A model generated the notes under the pieces. It searched no databases, had not been told where the DNA came from, and was given only the letters and a program-made list of their open reading frames with translations. The translations under genes were made by a program, and so were the position numbers. A DNA stretch of 64,000 nucleotides from Phellopilus nigrolimitatus (taxonomy: Eukaryota; Basidiomycota; Agaricomycetes; Hymenochaetales; Hymenochaetaceae): assembly GCA_021029095.1 (NCBI GenBank), contig JAJOHG010000059.1, forward strand, positions 107,203-171,202, read 5' to 3'. Below, piece after piece: positions 1-14,297 of the stretch. Position 1 is the first letter of the stretch; every line of letters begins with the position of its first letter.

Positions 1-90
1 ACATATCACGATTTACTGAGTACAATGGAACAGTCGTTTTTCTATGAACAGACATGCTTCATGTAGTGCCATTCTTTACATAATCTAGCT

Positions 91-1754
91 TTATGCGTAC
101 GAGCGTACTTTAGAGAACCAGAATGGACGTTCGTGCTTCAAAGGAAAGGGAAGCTCCTCCCCAGTCTTGGTATCAATCGAGTCGTAACCAGTAAAATCTA
201 ATTTATTCCACCTACAACCTAAAAGTGAGCATCTGTACAACTAGAATGTGTATTTCAGGGAAACCTACCTTCCACTAGGTCGCGACCGCAATGTCAAGGT
301 CATCTGGAAGGTATATCTAGAGTTACCACCGCTAGGGTCCACCAGATCTCGAATAAGAATCTTTGTTCCGAGTAACGACCAGGTCCCAACAAGTAGCCCC
401 TACCAGCCTAGTCAAGATAATGAAACGATGAATAAAATCAAACAGAAACGAACCTTCATGCGTAATGAGGGTTTTAACGAAGGAATAACTGTTTGGGGTT
501 CAATCGCTTCGTTGGCGAGTAAAGACATCACAGTTCCGTCCAGAAAGAACCGTCTTTGGAGCGGGAAATTATTTCATGCAAGTTCAGAAAAAGGACAACA
601 CGCACAAGTATCTGTGATAGGTGATTAGATGGTTAACCTGAGCGTGCAATTGATAGGTTAAAGGAGGAAACTTCAGCGAGGGAAAAATACTACCTGCACC
701 CAGGCATTTTCGCCGAGCCCTGGACGGCTGTCAAAAGTAAGTAAACGAAGTAATCGGTATGGGTGACCACGCTCACACGTAATGGCAAACGGCAACGTAT
801 ACACCGTCCAGTCTGACCCGTGGGTGTTCTATGTAGAACCGACGATAATCAAGCAAATACTGGTGTGCGATAGACTCAAACGTCAATTCCTCGGGGATCT
901 GAGGCGGGATATAAGTCTTTTGAACCAGATATCTATTGGATTTCCATCCATTGAGCTCTGAGAAAGAAATATCCATATATGAGAGATATTCACCTCCAGA
1001 TGCCAGTGTCCAGCGACAGTACTCTGGCCTTCTTGTCAATAACTGCAAATCTCTCGATCGAAGTAGTATCAAGTTTCTTCAAGACGAGAACGACTAGTTC
1101 GTCAGGGAGCGATCGTAATGGAACGCTCGCACTCTCGTCCTCCGGCTCAAACTCCAGATCATGAGAGAATGAGGCTATAAGACTCGCCAAGACGCCAGTG
1201 ACTGTGCTCTGCGGTGCCAGGGACAATGACTTTAGGCTCTTGTTTAATTCTTCCACAGGCGCATCGAGTAATATCTTGCTGCAATGATTACTATAATGCT
1301 TGTGTTCTGAGGAAGCCTCGCCCTGGTTGGTAGCAGGAGACAAACGCAGTTCATCCTTGTGATAAGCCTTGTCGACGTCTGGTTTAAGTCTGAAAGCATG
1401 ACGGTAAAGGCGTAACGCCTCATCCAGGTTCCCCGACTGTTCATATTGCACGGCGAGTCTGTATGATTCAACCGCAGACGACAGACACATAGACGCATGT
1501 GCAGAGATAGCGGAACGTTGGGTACAGGTGTACGTAGGCGTAACTGCATCATGAGGAAAGGTCGGGATCGAAGAATTGGCATATTCTTCCGGTCGCGCCG
1601 ACGCACTCGATGAAGAAGTGACGGCATTCTGAGGAGACAAGGTAGGAGATGCGATGGCCTGAATCGTTCGCTGCTTGACTTCGGCCTTCCACTGCTCCCT
1701 GAACTTTACGAGTTCGGTTGACTCAATTACGCCAGAACCTGACATAGCCGACAT
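91..1754 (-). CDS. HRT3: F-box/TPR protein, HRT3/FBXO9/Pof7 type (SCF ubiquitin ligase adaptor)
   Basis: Probable substrate receptor of an SCF ubiquitin ligase. The first exon encodes a TPR-like stretch (AVQYEQSGNLDEALRLYRHA, about residues 100-120) and then an F-box beginning LRSLPDELVVLVLKKL. The C-terminal half matches the FBXO9/Hrt3 family: RVRLDGVYVAV, then RFFPDGTVMSLL, ending FWFSKVRSYA and TAA at 91-93. I see an intron after the TGIWR residues (near 992) that splices to YLVQKTY, and a small exon around 690-725 that restores the family pattern GENAWVQVN. Further introns lie between about 180 and 450 and were not fixed. The start is the first of two close ATGs (1754 and 1745). It is divergent from the DnaJ gene, with a shared promoter of about 250 bp. 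The family assignment is firm; the substrates are unknown. Confidence 0.85.
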
Positions 1755-2008
1755 TGCTGCAAGTCAGCTCTGCAAGAAAGCGTGTGGGTTAAAGCGAAAC
1801 AAATGTGAACAAGAACAATGTCTTGTTAATTGTTTTAGCGCGAGAAAGTAACTGAAGTTGAGCAGAGCATGAGCAGACGTGTTCGGTGGTCGCCGTCAAC
1901 TTTCAAGTGTGGGATCGCCGCCTTTCTCACCTTATACGCGTCGTTACAACTTACCTCCACGTCGTCCACGACGTCGACGCCGCCTTTTTCACGTCGTCTG
2001 CAGCTGTC

Positions 2009-3594
2009 ATGGAAAGTAACAAAGACGAGGCCGTCAAATGCCTATCAATAGCCCAGCGGCATTGCGATGCAGGCAACTATCCCTCTGCACGACGATTCTG
2101 CGAGAAGTCCATCAATCTCTTCCCGACTCCAGAGGCATCCAAGCTTCTGCAGTACGTTATTAACCACGAAGCTGGAATCTCAGAGCCATCTTCGTCCTCG
2201 GGGTCATCTGGCTCGTCGTCTTCGACGCCGTACACGTCTTCCGCTGAACCCCATCCATCTGCGTCCGGGGCGAAGCACAGACACACGAGCTCGAACGTCA
2301 ATGCATCAGCTTCGTCATCTAAGCCTGCTGCTAGCGGAACTGCTAGTGGGAATGGCGGCAAGAAAAGGGAATTTACTCCAGAGCAAGCTGCGATTGTGAA
2401 GCGAATACGGACCTGCAAAATCACGGAGTACTACGAGATCATGTCTTTGAAGAAAGACTGCGAAGAAACGGAGGTAAAGAAGGCTTATCGGAAGGTTCGC
2501 TACCATGCCGTTGCATATATGGGCTAATACTGAAATGCCTACTGTAGCTTGCTCTTCAACTCCATCCTGACAAGAACGGTGCTCCAGGCGCTGATGAGGC
2601 TTTCAAGAGTACGTGCATACTTCGCCGCTTCAATATCGTTTCTCATCACACTTTCATTTCAGTGGTCTCGAAGGCATTCCAGATTCTCTCAGGTATGCTT
2701 GATATCGTCATGTTTAGAAAAAGGCGCACAGGCGCTTAATGTCCTCCAGATCCGGACAAACGAGCGGCCTATGACAGACACGGTTCGGACCCGGATTCTC
2801 GCCTCGGTGGTATGTCTTCTTCAGCGGGCAATGGTTCCGCAGGCTTTGCAGGGCATCCTTTCGCAGGAGCAACATTTGATGGCGAGCTTAGCCCAGAAGA
2901 TTTGTTCAACATGTTCTTTGGTGGTGGTGGCATGGGCAGCAGTCCGTTTGGTGGACCAGGAGGTATGCTTGTTCCCATCGTTTGCGTCTAGCCCACCCAA
3001 TTAATGCATATTAAAGTTTTCACGACATCTTTCGGGTCCGGTGGGTTTCGTACAACACGCGTACATATGAGTGGGAGAAGAGCGGGAGGTGGGCAACCGC
3101 AACAGCAGCAAGGCCAGATGTCTTTACGGGCAATGCTCGCACAGTTGGCCCCCCTTATTGCGCTTTTTCTCATCACTTTCCTCTCCGCTGTTCCAAACAT
3201 CTTCAGCTCTCCGCGCACGCCTGACCCGCGTTATTCGTTCACACCTTCAACGCGGTATAACGTGGGGCGCGAAACAGGCAGTTTCAACGTGAAATATTTT
3301 GTTAATCAAGCTGAATTTTCTGCCCATCCAATCAGCGAAGAGTTGACGCATGCGGCCAACAAAGAAGATGGACGTTCAAGCCTACTCGGGAAATTCGAGC
3401 GAAACGTGGAACAAAATTATCGGGAACAAGTATTTATGTTGTGTCAACGCGACCAGGAGCGACAACAGCGTCGGAAGGAACAGAAGATGGGTTTTTTGGG
3501 TATTGGGACAGATTGGGAAGCTATCAGGACGATAAGTGCAGAAAAGTTGGAGAGCTGCGAGGAGTACAGCCGAATGCATGGTGGTAGATATTAG
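2009..3594 (+). CDS. ER-membrane J-domain co-chaperone, DNAJB12/B14 type
   Basis: Type II Hsp40 expected to sit in the ER membrane with its J domain in the cytosol, recruiting Hsp70 for ER-associated degradation. The start at 2009 is chosen because MESNKDEAVKCLSIAQ matches the conserved N-terminus of DNAJB12; the upstream codons of the same frame lack an ATG. A serine-rich linker follows. The J domain opens at TCKITEYYEIMSLKKD, continues across introns with the HPD motif (LHPDKNGAPGADEAFK, around 2555-2610), then KAFQILS and DPDKRAAYDRHG. A Gly/Phe-rich part (GGGGMGSSPFGGPG) comes next. The last exon holds a hydrophobic span (LAPLIALFLITFLSAVP) and the C-terminal domain seen in this family. 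At least four short introns lie between 2490 and 3030. Domain order and length fit the family. Confidence 0.88.
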
Positions 3595-3878
3595 TATAAC
3601 TCAATCGCAGAATACTTATCATGCAAGGTTCCACATTCCAGGGTTTGAATAGTCATGTTTTTGATATTTATGACACTAGAGAGATACTGCATTGGGGAGA
3701 AAGCGGAGGATGATCGGGCCAAGCGAAATCTCCTGAATGACCGGCAAGTACATCAAGGATACCGAGCAGTGGAAAGACCTTGTCGGCCCAACACTCGGAA
3801 ACAGTAAATTGTGCAGGGATTGCAAGACAGCCATTTGTGAATAAGCATATATTGTTGCACTACCAAACTAAGACCCAT

Positions 3879-4184
3879 CTATGCGCTATCCTCCTGCCTT
3901 GCTTTCTCGAGCTTAAGGTAGTACTCCTCATGGCGTTTCACTGGAGATCAGGTTAGAACTAAGCAGCAGGAGAGTCGAAATATTCATGCAGTATCTGACA
4001 TACCGCCCGGGAGGTGGAAGCCATACCTAAATTGCATATTTAAATTAAAAGAGAATGGTAGGCGGGCGACAGCGCTGTGACATTACCAGTAAGCGTAGCC
4101 AGATGCGAAGCCGAGGCCGAGAGCGAGGGAGAGGTCGGTGAAGAACCTCTTCCTGAGTGTGCCAGTAATTGGTGCAACGGGCAT
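3879..4184 (-). CDS. COX9: Cytochrome c oxidase subunit VIIa (Cox9)
   Basis: Small single-pass subunit of mitochondrial complex IV. The spliced model has three exons, 4087-4184, 4004-4026 and 3879-3940, giving 60 residues, against 59 in yeast Cox9. It begins MPVAPITGTLRKRFFTDLSL, which matches the Cox9 signature (APITGT, then a basic patch, then a membrane helix). It ends with a charged tail (HEEYYLKLEKARQEDSA). Splice phases join cleanly: exon 1 ends in TG of the W codon and exon 2 supplies G. There is no separate presequence, as expected for this subunit. It is transcribed divergently from the PP2A B-subunit gene. The reading frame continues open 5' of the ATG without another ATG. Confidence 0.9.
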
Positions 4185-4558
4185 CGGGTCTAGCGGCAGC
4201 GACGATGACAGCGATAACAACGGCGGCAGTGGTGGTGGTGGTTGGGAGCAAAGATGGGTGGTAAACAACAGGCGCAAATAAGTCAATTGGAGCGTGGTTG
4301 TGCGGCTCGAGTGCCGCGCGGAGGACTCGTCGTTTACAAGAGCCACTAACTACACCTGCCCTCCGCCTCGTTCTTCCCGTCTGTTTCTTCATCGCCGCAT
4401 ACAGCGAGCACGCACCGGTCTGCAGGCCAATTCGCACCGTCTATCCTATACTCCGACCACCACTATCTGCTCCATCATTCAGCGCCCTTCGCCCTTCAAT
4501 CCGCATCCTCTATCCTCGCGCCACTTGTTTGGCCCGCAATTATCTTCACCTTACATCC
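4185..4558. promoter_or_regulatory. Divergent intergenic region, COX9 / PP2A-B55
   Basis: About 370 bp between two divergently transcribed genes. It must contain both core promoters and 5' leaders. It is rich in short C/T-rich stretches on the plus strand near the B55 start. I see no convincing TATA box. A CCAAT pentamer reads on the minus strand near 4283-4287, oriented toward COX9, but a single pentamer is weak evidence for a HAP-type site. Confidence 0.4.
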
Positions 4559-6346
4559 ATGATGGACAGTGATGCGTCAGGCTCAGGGGGCTGGAGATTT
4601 GCCCAATGTTTCGGTGACAAGGGCGAGGTCGAGGACATCACTGAAGGTGCCGCTTTCTCCATACTCGATCTCCGTTTGGCCCAGCTTATCTATTTATGCG
4701 CGCGCTCCAGCCGACATCATCTCCACCGTTGAATTCGATTCGACTGGGAACTATCTGGCTACTGGTGATAAGGGTGGTCGCGTTGTACTTTTCGAGCGCA
4801 ACGAGTCTGTGAGTCTGTTGCGCCTCATAGATCGCACGCTGGTGGCATCCGCGTGGGGCCGACGTGTCTATGACACTACTTAGCTTTACTAACCATACTG
4901 CGCCTATCATCAGAAAAAGGGATGCGAATATAAATTTTACACCGAATTCCAATCCCATGAACCAGAGTTCGACTACTTGAAGTCTCTCGAAATTGAGGAG
5001 AAGATCAACAAGATCAAATGGTGCAAACGTCAAAATTCAGCCCACTTCTTATTATCAACGAATGGTGCGTCTAACTTGTAAGCTCGAACTGACAGCTGGT
5101 TTCAACTTCCATGCAGACAAGACAATCAAGCTTTGGAAAGTGTTCGAGCGGTCGTTGCGGGTAGTATCAGAGTCAAATCACCACGAGGGGCAAAGACAAA
5201 TCGCTCCCCCTGTAGACTCTGCAGCTTTGCGGCTACCGCGTATGGCCGCACAGGACAATATCGTTACCGCCGTGCCGCGCAAAGTCTACTCAAACGCCCA
5301 TGCTTACCATATAAATTCAATCTCTATCAATTCGGACGGGGAGACGTACATTTCTGCTGATGACTTGAGAGTCAATTTATGGAACCTGAACATCAGTGAC
5401 CAAAGCTTTAGTGGGCAAAGTGATTTTCTTGTTTGCATTCTGATTTTATTGATCTTGTACCTCAGACATCGTCGACATTAAACCCGTTAATATGGAAGAA
5501 TTGACAGAAGTGATCACTGCGGCAGAATTCCACCCGACTCAGTGTAATCTTTTCATGTATTCAAGTTCGAAGGGTACAATCAAGCTTGCAGATATGCGAG
5601 AATCGGCTCTCTGCGACCGTCATGTAAAATGTGAGTTTTGTTCTGCGGTATCCTCTTAACCTAATTCATCTTATCTTGGACAGTATTCGAAGAAGAGGAA
5701 GACCCTACAACGCGTTCATTTTTCTCAGAGATAATTTCGTCGATCTCGGACGTCAAGTTCAGTCACGACGGCCGATATATCTTGTCGCGCGATTATCTCT
5801 CATTAAAAATTTGGGACGTCAACATGGAGTCTCGGCCTCTTAAGACGATCCAGATACACGATCATCTCCGGGGGAAGCTGTGCGACTTGTATGAGAATGA
5901 TTGCATTTTCGACAAATTTGAGTGCATGTTTAGTGGTGATGGCTCGTGAGTGGCAGATTCCCCAGCGTTCGGAGTAGTTTGAGCTGAAATCTCAAGCAGA
6001 CACGTTATGACGGGCTCGTATCATAATTATTTCCGAATATTCGACGTGGAGACGACGAACGATATCGTACTGCAAGCAGACAAATCAGCGTTCAAGGCAA
6101 AGAAGATGGGTGTGCAGGGGATGGGCAAAGGTGGACCCCAGAAGAACGGCGTCCGTCCGGGCGGTTTGAAGGAGCAAATGAACCTGGAGACACTCGACTT
6201 CAACAAGAAGATCTTGCATGGTAGCTGGCATCCTCGAGAAAACACGATTGCTGTACGTATCCATCTGTGGTCAAGTCCTTTGTGGTGCTCATGACTGTTT
6301 TCAGATCGCGGCGACGAACAATCTGTTCTTGTACAGTGCAGCCTAG
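4559..6346 (+). CDS. CDC55: Protein phosphatase 2A regulatory subunit B (B55 / Cdc55 type)
   Basis: WD40-propeller subunit that targets the PP2A catalytic dimer to mitotic and stress substrates. The spliced protein shows the B55 family in order: [18 protein letters not shown], then [58 protein letters not shown], the acidic [29 protein letters not shown] [43 protein letters not shown], and a terminal [12 protein letters not shown] is at 6344-6346. Introns include one directly after the ITE codons, with the acceptor at GCGCTCCAG so that EADIIS is restored. Two in-frame ATGs (4559 and 4562) could both serve. A poorly conserved insert ([12 protein letters not shown]) precedes the last blade. Family assignment is firm. 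Confidence 0.92.
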
Positions 6347-7061
6347 TCCCGCTCATGCCTTGGTTATTGGCGATCTCCCCCCTCACTCTGTCCATACAAT
6401 CCGCCCTTGCGCCTTGTGACCTTAGAATCCACATGTGCGCTGATCCGATTAGACCTGAAATGTGTCTGCATGTCATCGGTTCGTCCTTTCGTTATATCAC
6501 AACACAAACGCAGTCTGTACTCTATTACACCTTACATACTCACGTGCGGCGAGAAACAGCAATGAAGAGCAGAAGTGAAACCAATCTGGACAGTTACGTA
6601 GTAGTATAAAACTAATGCGTGCGGGGCTTTGTATTTATGTGACTATAAAAGATAAAAGATTTCTTTACTTTCCTTTCTGTCGTGTCGGAACCGAGACCCG
6701 GTGTGTACGTCGTTTTGGTGCGTCGATCTCGCCACAACGACAACACGACAGCACAGCGAGCTGCAATGGTTCTCGATACACTTTTAGCCGCGTATGGCTG
6801 CTCATGATGTTTACCAGCATGTTCGTTCGCCACAATTCTGTTGTCGTGGTCTCGGGACATCCTGAGTCGGAATAAGAGGCGCCGCTTTCTACTATGCGTC
6901 CGTGGCGTGCGGTTTAGCAAGTAAATTCTGTTGCTAACCAAATGGATCTCTCCTCTGCTTGCTTCCCCGGCTGAACATGTCTCAGTACGTCCCCTTATAT
7001 CGCGGCGCCGTTAAGTACAACCCGGCTCTTGACTCCCCGCTTCTTGACTTCCGGCCCAGCA
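6347..7061. other. Intergenic region without a recognised gene
   Basis: About 715 bp between the B55 gene and the F-box-like gene, both on the plus strand. Open frames here are short and show no domain I recognise. It should hold the B55 3' UTR and the promoter of the next gene. A TTATAT stretch near 6995-7000 lies about 65 bp upstream of the next ATG. Confidence 0.5.
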
Positions 7062-8684
7062 ATGTCTACGCTTAGGACACACGTTCACTCTACCGCTGGT
7101 CTTGCACCTCTCTCGAGCTCTTCGGGCTCCTCGACAACCTCGGAATATCCGTTCTGTGCACTCGAGCCCAGTTCAGGGACATTGACGCCATTCGCCAGTG
7201 CAGCCAATGCACTCGTCGCGCGCCTGCGTCTTGAAGCAGGGCTCGGTATCCCGACCATTAATATATTTCTTGATATCCTGCACCACCCTTCCTTCAAGTT
7301 GGAACAGCTGACTCTGCGCGATGCTGTTGAAATCGATCTTGCTGTCGCCGCACACCGATGCACGTTGCAGAGGTTCCGAGAGTACACAATACCCATCTCA
7401 TCCTCGACGTCAGAACCCGTTTCAGGTCCTTGGAGCTTCAAGGAGGTCCCTTACCCAATCCTCGAACGCATAATCGATGCAATTGCCGCGGACGGCGAGC
7501 TTGTCGACGAACCGATACAATACCAGATCCCGCTCATTGACGCCGTAGAACGGTGGCGCGTCGACTGCCTGCGGGCGCTTTCGCTCGTCCATCGCTCATG
7601 GACAGTACCGAGCCAACGTCGCCTTGCTGCGCGCATTGTTGTTCGATCTCCTTCGGCTCTTATCCGCTTGCTGCGAAGCCCGCTCCCGGGACGTCACACG
7701 GAGGAACTCATCGTGGCACTCGATAATGCCTGGAACCGCGGTTATCATGTTGACGGAAGTGGTGCGCCAGCACACCCGGGAGATGTGGAAGCCGATCTTT
7801 GCAGCCTGCTCAAACGTCTGCCACGGCTGAAGGCACTGACGCTGAAAGAAGGTGGTCTGCGTGAAGACACTATTTTGCTGATAATCTCACAGATGACGAC
7901 ACTGGAGACTCTTTCGTGGCACTGCGCGCATGGCTATCCGAGCTGTGATTTTGTGCATCTTGCAGGGGCATTGCGCTCCCTTCCCAGACTCAGTTCGCTA
8001 GAAATCAACGGATGGAGCTTCCACGCGGCGTCGGCAACAATGGACGGCCCGCCTTTGCACCAACAGCTGAGCGAGCTTCGGATATGCATCTCTCCGGGAG
8101 ACATGCAACTGTACCGGGTCGGATGGCTTCTGCAAGCACTTGCGGTCGACGGGCGGAGTACGAAGCTGACTTTGGACATCACACTGATCGGTACGCTGAG
8201 TATCGCCGAAGCCTTCCGTTTGTTCCCTGGAGCGCGCGAAGCCCTTGGACGACTCGACACTCTGCACATCATCAATAAAGGCGGATTTGTCGAGTTCAAC
8301 CTGGCACAGGCGCGGATCCTGCTGCAAGCGTGCTCAGCTGTGCGCCGACTGCACATTCAAGGTCAGACAGCGCCGATCACGGAATTCTTGGATATTCTTC
8401 CACCGACAGTAGAAGAACTGTGTTTTAGCTGGTTCGACATGTGGATGAGTCCGTGGAATCTGGTTGAGGCAAATTTGCCAAGCATGGTGCGAAGCGAAAC
8501 AGCGAGACAGTTACGGAAGATCGTCATTTATAACTACGAAATCCCGTTTTACCGCCCCCCAGTGCTCGTGGGAGATGACGCGGAACCAACACCGCACCCG
8601 TGTCCAACCGCACAAGAAGCATGCAGGGAACGGAAGATCGAGTTGGATTTGTGGAGCAAACCGCCAGATTGGATGACCGCTTGA
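7062..8684 (+). CDS. Single-exon F-box-like protein with leucine-rich C-terminal part
   Basis: Protein of about 540 residues with no introns, unlike most neighbours. The first ATG in frame is at 7062 (MSTLRTHVHSTAGLAPL). Around residues 130-145 it reads KEVPYPILERIIDAI, followed by LRALSLVHRSWTVPSQRRL. This is the layout of the F-box-like proteins that are very numerous in mushroom-forming fungi. Downstream, leucine-spaced segments (LKALTLKEGGLREDTILLI, LETLSWHC, LSSLEINGWSF, LTLDITLIGT, RRLHIQG, VEELCFSW) look like irregular leucine-rich repeats. This suggests a substrate-binding solenoid for a ubiquitin ligase adaptor, but the F-box is degenerate and no target can be inferred. The exact family is not recognised. 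Confidence 0.7.
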   Translation: MSTLRTHVHSTAGLAPLSSSSGSSTTSEYPFCALEPSSGTLTPFASAANALVARLRLEAGLGIPTINIFLDILHHPSFKLEQLTLRDAVEIDLAVAAHRCTLQRFREYTIPISSSTSEPVSGPWSFKEVPYPILERIIDAIAADGELVDEPIQYQIPLIDAVERWRVDCLRALSLVHRSWTVPSQRRLAARIVVRSPSALIRLLRSPLPGRHTEELIVALDNAWNRGYHVDGSGAPAHPGDVEADLCSLLKRLPRLKALTLKEGGLREDTILLIISQMTTLETLSWHCAHGYPSCDFVHLAGALRSLPRLSSLEINGWSFHAASATMDGPPLHQQLSELRICISPGDMQLYRVGWLLQALAVDGRSTKLTLDITLIGTLSIAEAFRLFPGAREALGRLDTLHIINKGGFVEFNLAQARILLQACSAVRRLHIQGQTAPITEFLDILPPTVEELCFSWFDMWMSPWNLVEANLPSMVRSETARQLRKIVIYNYEIPFYRPPVLVGDDAEPTPHPCPTAQEACRERKIELDLWSKPPDWMTA

Positions 8685-8899
8685 GACCTTTGCGGGCCTC
8701 TTTCATTTGTATTCTGTTCATCCTGCAATGTAAACATATTAGCACATTGGACTACGCGCATTCTACAAAATCCTTTTGATCTTTTCGGTCGTGATCACGC
8801 AGTGGTTTGTGCATGCGGTGTTTCATAGGGGGGGCTCAGTGCGATAAAGTAACAGTAGAAAACATGCGAGTGAAAAAACAGAAAAACCCCAGTCGCCGT

Positions 8900-9409
8900 C
8901 TACGCCTCGGTGATCTCACGGAGGCGGCGGATCGTACTGCAAAATAGTTCAAAGTCTGACCAATGTTAGCAGTGGGCTGTGGCGCACCTCCTAACAGTGG
9001 CCGCCGCGGTCGTCGAGACGGTCCAAGCACCGCCAGCAATGACCTTCTTGCACGCACGACATTCCCAGATACCAACAGCAGTGCGCTTCACCGAGTCCTG
9101 CGCAGTAACACCCAAGTCAGATGTCTGCTTTACTAGGAACCGAGAAAGAAAAAACGAACCTTGCCACAAAACGTGCACGTATAGCGTGCGTGCTGGGTGA
9201 TCTCCATCTTTTTTACCTGTTTGCGCAGGGAGGCACCGTAACGCTGTAGAACAAATTCAACTATGAGCATGCATCTATACACTTTAGACAACAAAGAATA
9301 CTCGCCGTGCCGTACTTTCCGGTGACGCCGACCTTGCGTGTGCGTTTTGTCTACAACAGCATTACACACTCAGTTCGCTAGGAGCAAAAGGTTAATGTGG
9401 ACGCACCAT
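8900..9409 (-). CDS. RPL43: 60S ribosomal protein L43 (eL43, L37a)
   Basis: Zinc-ribbon protein of the large ribosomal subunit. Five exons (9407-9409, 9306-9350, 9160-9243, 8988-9097, 8900-8936) add up to 279 nt, a 92-residue protein, the same length as yeast L43. It reads [20 protein letters not shown], then [56 protein letters not shown], and [15 protein letters not shown]. The four zinc cysteines are present as C-x2-C and C-x2-C (TCTFCGK and WECRACKK). The first coding exon is only the ATG. The second intron (9244-9305) begins with GC rather than GT. Other introns are 51-62 nt and canonical. Confidence 0.93.
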
Positions 9410-9796
9410 TTTATTGAAGCGTGGCTGTCGTCGGGGAGGATCTTCGCGTCGCAGAGATTAGTTAGAAACGTTCACTTGTACTGTACAGTTTTAATTAGTA
9501 ATCTCATTACGTACACTTCTAAATCAAGACGGGCAAACACCAAGTTTGGTAGAGATGTGGCGCTCGCATTACATGTACACGCCTCACAAAAACGAGATTA
9601 TGTATATCTTTTACATATAAAACATTGAAATGAATGCGAGAAACAGTAATATACATCAGGCGATCAGCAATGCCCTTTCGCCGCGATGCTGTGAAGTAAA
9701 GTAAAATGTCAAGCAGAAACTGTCGAATATCCGTATCTATCAAGGACGCTTCACAGGAGACAAGACGCGACCGAACGTCAGGGCTTGTCCGTTGCA
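9410..9796. other. Intergenic region, RPL43 promoter side and UBP12 3' side
   Basis: About 390 bp. It contains the RPL43 upstream region (minus-strand gene reading away) and the 3' flank of UBP12. No gene or clear promoter element was recognised. Confidence 0.4.
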
Positions 9797-14120
<4,324 letters not shown>

Positions 14121-14297
14121 CTAATCATCAAGGAGAGCGTCAGGGAACGCAAGTGGCAAGCCCGACGTCGACGCGTAATGAGCGCCTCATTTAGGAAGTC
14201 ATGTGACGCGCGGGCAGTGGCACTGGCAGTCTGGCACTGGCAGGGTTACATGAATCCGCCGCTCAACTGAACGACGACCATCGACGGCCAAGTCTTT
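14121..14297. promoter_or_regulatory. Divergent promoter, UBP12 / CCZ1, with an ACGCGT hexamer
   Basis: Only 177 bp separate the two start codons, so the promoters overlap. An ACGCGT hexamer lies at 14171-14176. That is the binding core of Mbp1-type factors in other fungi, but single copies occur by chance. Imperfect repeats of a CTGGCACTGGCA motif lie around 14217-14243. Confidence 0.35.

Noticed and set aside
248..628. 126-codon plus-strand frame at the left edge
   Set aside because: Antisense shadow of the C-terminal half of the F-box gene, whose minus-strand reading (DGTVMSLLANEAIEPQTVIP) matches FBXO9.
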